From contig CANGML010000042.1 in assembly GCA_947454585.1 (NCBI GenBank), positions 1 to 9,669 of the forward strand: a stretch of 9,669 nt of DNA, written 5' to 3'. Within the stretch, counting starts at the first letter, position 1; every line of letters starts with the position of its first letter. Source of the stretch: Comamonadaceae bacterium (lineage in GTDB: Bacteria > Pseudomonadota > Gammaproteobacteria > Burkholderiales > Burkholderiaceae_C). The notes beneath the pieces were generated by a model, which saw only the letters and a list, made by a program, of their open reading frames with translations, was not told the origin of the DNA and ran no database searches. Of this stretch, positions 7,596 through 9,669 are shown piece after piece. A program made the translations under genes and the position numbers.

Positions 7596-9155
7596 ATGCA
7601 ACGACGCGAATTTAACCAACACCTTCAGCGCAGCGCCATCGCCTTGGCGCTGTCCCCTTGGTTGACGGCCCCTAGCGCTTTCGCCGCTGACAAGTCGCGT
7701 ACGTGGCGCACCAACCCCTTTGCTTTGGGTGTCGCCAGCGGCCGACCGCGTGCAGACTCGGTGGTGTTGTGGACGCGTGTGCTGTTCAGCGAGGAAGACC
7801 GCGCGGCAGCTGATGAAGCTTTGCGTGTTCAGGTGGAGGTGTTTGCCGATGTCGGACTGAAACGCCGCGTGCAAATTGCCGAGGTGGTGACCGATGGGGC
7901 GCGTGGCCACAGCGTGCACCTGCATGTGCGAAACCTACAACCAAGCACCGACTATTGGTACCGCTTCAAGCAAGGCGATGCCAGCAGCACCGTCGGCCAT
8001 ACACGCACCGCACCTGCGCTGAATGCTGATGTGCGTCAATTGCGCATCGCGCTCTCGTCGTGTCAGCACTACGAGCAAGGCCAGTTCATCGCGCATGCAG
8101 AAATCGCCAAGCAACCGCTCGACTTTGTCTTGTTCATGGGTGACTACATCTATGAAAGCACCAACCCGCAATACGCCATTCGCAAACACAACGGCGAAGA
8201 GCCCAAAACTTTGGCGCAATACCGCGAGCGCTACGAGCAATACAAACGCGACCCCATGTTGCAAGCGGCGCACGCGGCGCACCCCTGGGTGTTGATGTGG
8301 GACGACCACGAGGTGGTCAACGACTATGCCAACGACCAAGACCGGCAGTACACCGACCCGCAGCAAATGCTCAAACGCCGTGCGGCCGCCTACCAAGCGT
8401 ACTTTGAGCACCAGCCCGTGCTCTTGGGGCCAGACGCCGACAACCCTGCCAACATGCGCTTGTATGACCAACTCAGCTGGGGCAAGCTGGCCGATGTGTG
8501 GACGCTCGATTGCCGCCAATACCGCAGCGCACAAGCCTGCCGCGACCCGGTGCGCGGCGGCGGCCGCATGGTGGTGCAGTGCGACGAGTTGAACGACGCC
8601 AGCCGCACCATGTTGGGCAACACCCAAGAGCGGTGGCTGAGCGACAGCCTGAGCCAGTCCAAGCGGCACTGGAAGCTGGTGGCGCAAGCCACGCAAATCA
8701 GCTCCACCAGCGTGTCTGCGCCTGTGGGTCGCAGCTATTGGAACGATGCCTGGGACGGTTACCCGCAAGCGCGCAAACGCCTGCTGCAAACCGTGGTTGA
8801 TGCCAAGTTGCAAAACGTTGTCACCTTAGGTGGTGATGTGCATTGCAATGTGGCGGCCAATTTGCGCCTAGAGCCCAACAACCTGCAGTCGCCCATCGTG
8901 GCGAGCGAGTTTGTCACCACCTCCATCACCTCGCGCGGGCTCGGCGACAAACCCTCCGCCGTGATTCGCGAGAGCAATGCCGACTTGCTGCACTACAGAG
9001 CAGACGAGCGGGGTTACAGCCTGATCACTGTCACGCCCCAAGAGGTGCGCTGCGACTTCAGAACCACCAAGTTTCCTGCGGGCAGTGAAGCTGGGTTGAA
9101 AACACAGGCCAGCTATGTGGTGAAAAACGGCAAAGCGGGGCCGCAGGCGATTTAG
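7596..9155 (+). CDS. phoD: Alkaline phosphatase D-family metallophosphoesterase (PhoD-like), Tat-exported
   Basis: This 519-residue protein is predicted to be exported and to hydrolyse phosphomonoesters or diesters outside the cytoplasm. The N-terminus MQRREFNQHL, a hydrophobic stretch and AFA at about residues 28-30 form a twin-arginine type signal peptide, with Gln in the place of the usual Ser/Thr before RR. An Ig-like N-domain follows (FALGVASGRPRADSVVLWTR, then a strand-rich region to about residue 140), as in PhoD proteins. The catalytic domain shows SSCQ (C156), FMGDYIYE (D183, Y186), WDDHEVVNDY (D236, D237, H238, N242), and GGDVHCN (D414, H416). These are the metal-site motifs of the family. 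Family members use Fe/Ca and often serve phosphate scavenging. ATG 7596 is the first start after an in-frame stop at 7581. No Pho box is recognised by eye. It ends 3 bp from the convergent livF-like gene. Confidence 0.93.
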   Translation: MQRREFNQHLQRSAIALALSPWLTAPSAFAADKSRTWRTNPFALGVASGRPRADSVVLWTRVLFSEEDRAAADEALRVQVEVFADVGLKRRVQIAEVVTDGARGHSVHLHVRNLQPSTDYWYRFKQGDASSTVGHTRTAPALNADVRQLRIALSSCQHYEQGQFIAHAEIAKQPLDFVLFMGDYIYESTNPQYAIRKHNGEEPKTLAQYRERYEQYKRDPMLQAAHAAHPWVLMWDDHEVVNDYANDQDRQYTDPQQMLKRRAAAYQAYFEHQPVLLGPDADNPANMRLYDQLSWGKLADVWTLDCRQYRSAQACRDPVRGGGRMVVQCDELNDASRTMLGNTQERWLSDSLSQSKRHWKLVAQATQISSTSVSAPVGRSYWNDAWDGYPQARKRLLQTVVDAKLQNVVTLGGDVHCNVAANLRLEPNNLQSPIVASEFVTTSITSRGLGDKPSAVIRESNADLLHYRADERGYSLITVTPQEVRCDFRTTKFPAGSEAGLKTQASYVVKNGKAGPQAI

Positions 9156-9158
9156 GGC

Positions 9159-9669
9159 TTAGACCGTCAACACGCCACGATCCAGCGCGTAGCTGCGGTC
9201 ACTCACCCACTGCGCGAAGTGGGTGTTTTGCTCGGACAGCAACACGCTCACCCCTTGGCGTTTGAGCGCCAACACCATCTCACCCATTTGTTCGACGATG
9301 ACGGGGGCAACGCCCTCTGAGGGTTCATCGAGCAACACCATCTGCGGGTTGCCCATGAGGGTGCGCGCCACGGTGAGCATTTGTTGCTCACCCCCACTCA
9401 TGTGGCTGGCAGAGCGTTGCTGCATGTCGGCCAAGTTGGGGAACAACGCAAAGACTTGCTCGAGTGACCAGCGGGGTGCCGCATTGCCAGCGTCAAATTG
9501 GCGCGCGGATTGCATGCCCAGTTGCAGGTTTTCGAGCACTGTCAAGTCGGTGAAGATGCGGCGATCTTCGGGCACATAGCCCAAGCCGCAACGGGCGTTT
9601 TGGTAAGGCTCGGCGTGTGAGATGTCTTGGCCCGCGAACAGCACGTGACCTGTGCGACGGGGCATGAGG
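9159..9669 (-). CDS. livF: Branched-chain amino acid-type ABC transporter ATP-binding protein, C-terminal part (5' truncated by window edge)
   Basis: About 169 C-terminal residues are visible. The frame stays open to the window edge, so the Met at 9665 is internal, and about 65 residues including Walker A lie outside. LivF hallmarks are GLGYVPEDRRIFTDLTVLENL-type sequence after the Walker A region, signature MSGGEQQ, Walker B MVLLDEPSEG followed by VAPVIVEQM, and LLSEQN with Gln in place of the usual H-loop His, as is normal for LivF. The protein ends in RSYALDRGVLTV. LivF pairs with LivG and the LivH/LivM permeases to import branched-chain amino acids or, in some systems, urea or amides. The substrate cannot be told from this ATPase alone. 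It is convergent with phoD and probably belongs to a transporter operon lying beyond the right edge. Confidence 0.9.
   Translation of the reverse strand, partial: LMPRRTGHVLFAGQDISHAEPYQNARCGLGYVPEDRRIFTDLTVLENLQLGMQSARQFDAGNAAPRWSLEQVFALFPNLADMQQRSASHMSGGEQQMLTVARTLMGNPQMVLLDEPSEGVAPVIVEQMGEMVLALKRQGVSVLLSEQNTHFAQWVSDRSYALDRGVLTV

Noticed and set aside
7559..7615. 18-codon ORF starting ATG GTG CTC between the HlyD-family gene and phoD
   Set aside because: It has no ribosome site, overlaps the phoD start out of frame, and has no recognisable feature.
7935..8813. Long 292-residue open frame on the minus strand opposite phoD
   Set aside because: Its sequence is low-complexity (Val/Leu/His/Arg/Ala-rich) with no recognisable motif and lies fully inside a well-supported PhoD gene; it is expected from GC-rich third positions.

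Overview
The window looks like chromosomal DNA of a betaproteobacterium, probably Burkholderiales and perhaps Comamonadaceae-like. The clues are fairly high GC with GC-rich third codon positions, the style of the EF-hand-bearing adhesin C-terminus, the bacterial 'SPINDLY-type' TPR glycosyltransferase, and a LivF-type ABC ATPase. This placement rests on family resemblance read by eye; no search was run.

Layout. (1) Positions 1-533 (+) hold the C-terminal end of a larger protein with two EF-hand-like calcium loops, most likely a large secreted adhesin of the type I secretion class. (2) Positions 530-2752 (+), overlapping the first gene by the four bases ATGA, encode a 740-residue TPR protein with a C-terminal GT41 (O-GlcNAc-transferase/SPINDLY-like) domain. 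(3) Positions 2753-2818 are an AT-rich gap with a perfect 9-bp inverted repeat (5-base spacer) and a consensus TATAAT just before the next gene. (4) Positions 2819-7542 (+) hold a compact type I secretion operon: a TolC-type outer membrane channel, an ABC permease/ATPase with a catalytically dead C39-like domain, and an HlyD-type membrane fusion protein. Its genes are 3 bp apart or overlap by 4 bp. (5) Positions 7596-9155 (+) encode a Tat-type PhoD phosphatase/phosphodiesterase. (6) Positions 9159-9669 (-) hold the 3' part of a convergent livF-like gene that runs off the window.

How the parts may work together. The three secretion proteins form a complete inner membrane-periplasm-outer membrane conduit, and the calcium-binding protein upstream is the obvious candidate cargo. 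The most interesting point is that the likely cargo is translationally coupled to a cytoplasmic GT41 glycosyltransferase. This suggests that the adhesin is glycosylated in the cytoplasm before export by the type I system. That would be analogous in logic to HMW1C, a GT41 enzyme that modifies the HMW1 adhesin, but with a different secretion route. The coupling is seen in the sequence; the modification itself is inference. PhoD and LivF look like unrelated neighbours (phosphate scavenging and branched-chain amino acid or amide uptake). Apart from the 66-bp and 53-bp gaps described below, the window is essentially all coding and has no gene-free stretch over 300 bases. I saw no tRNA, rRNA, CRISPR array or insertion sequence.
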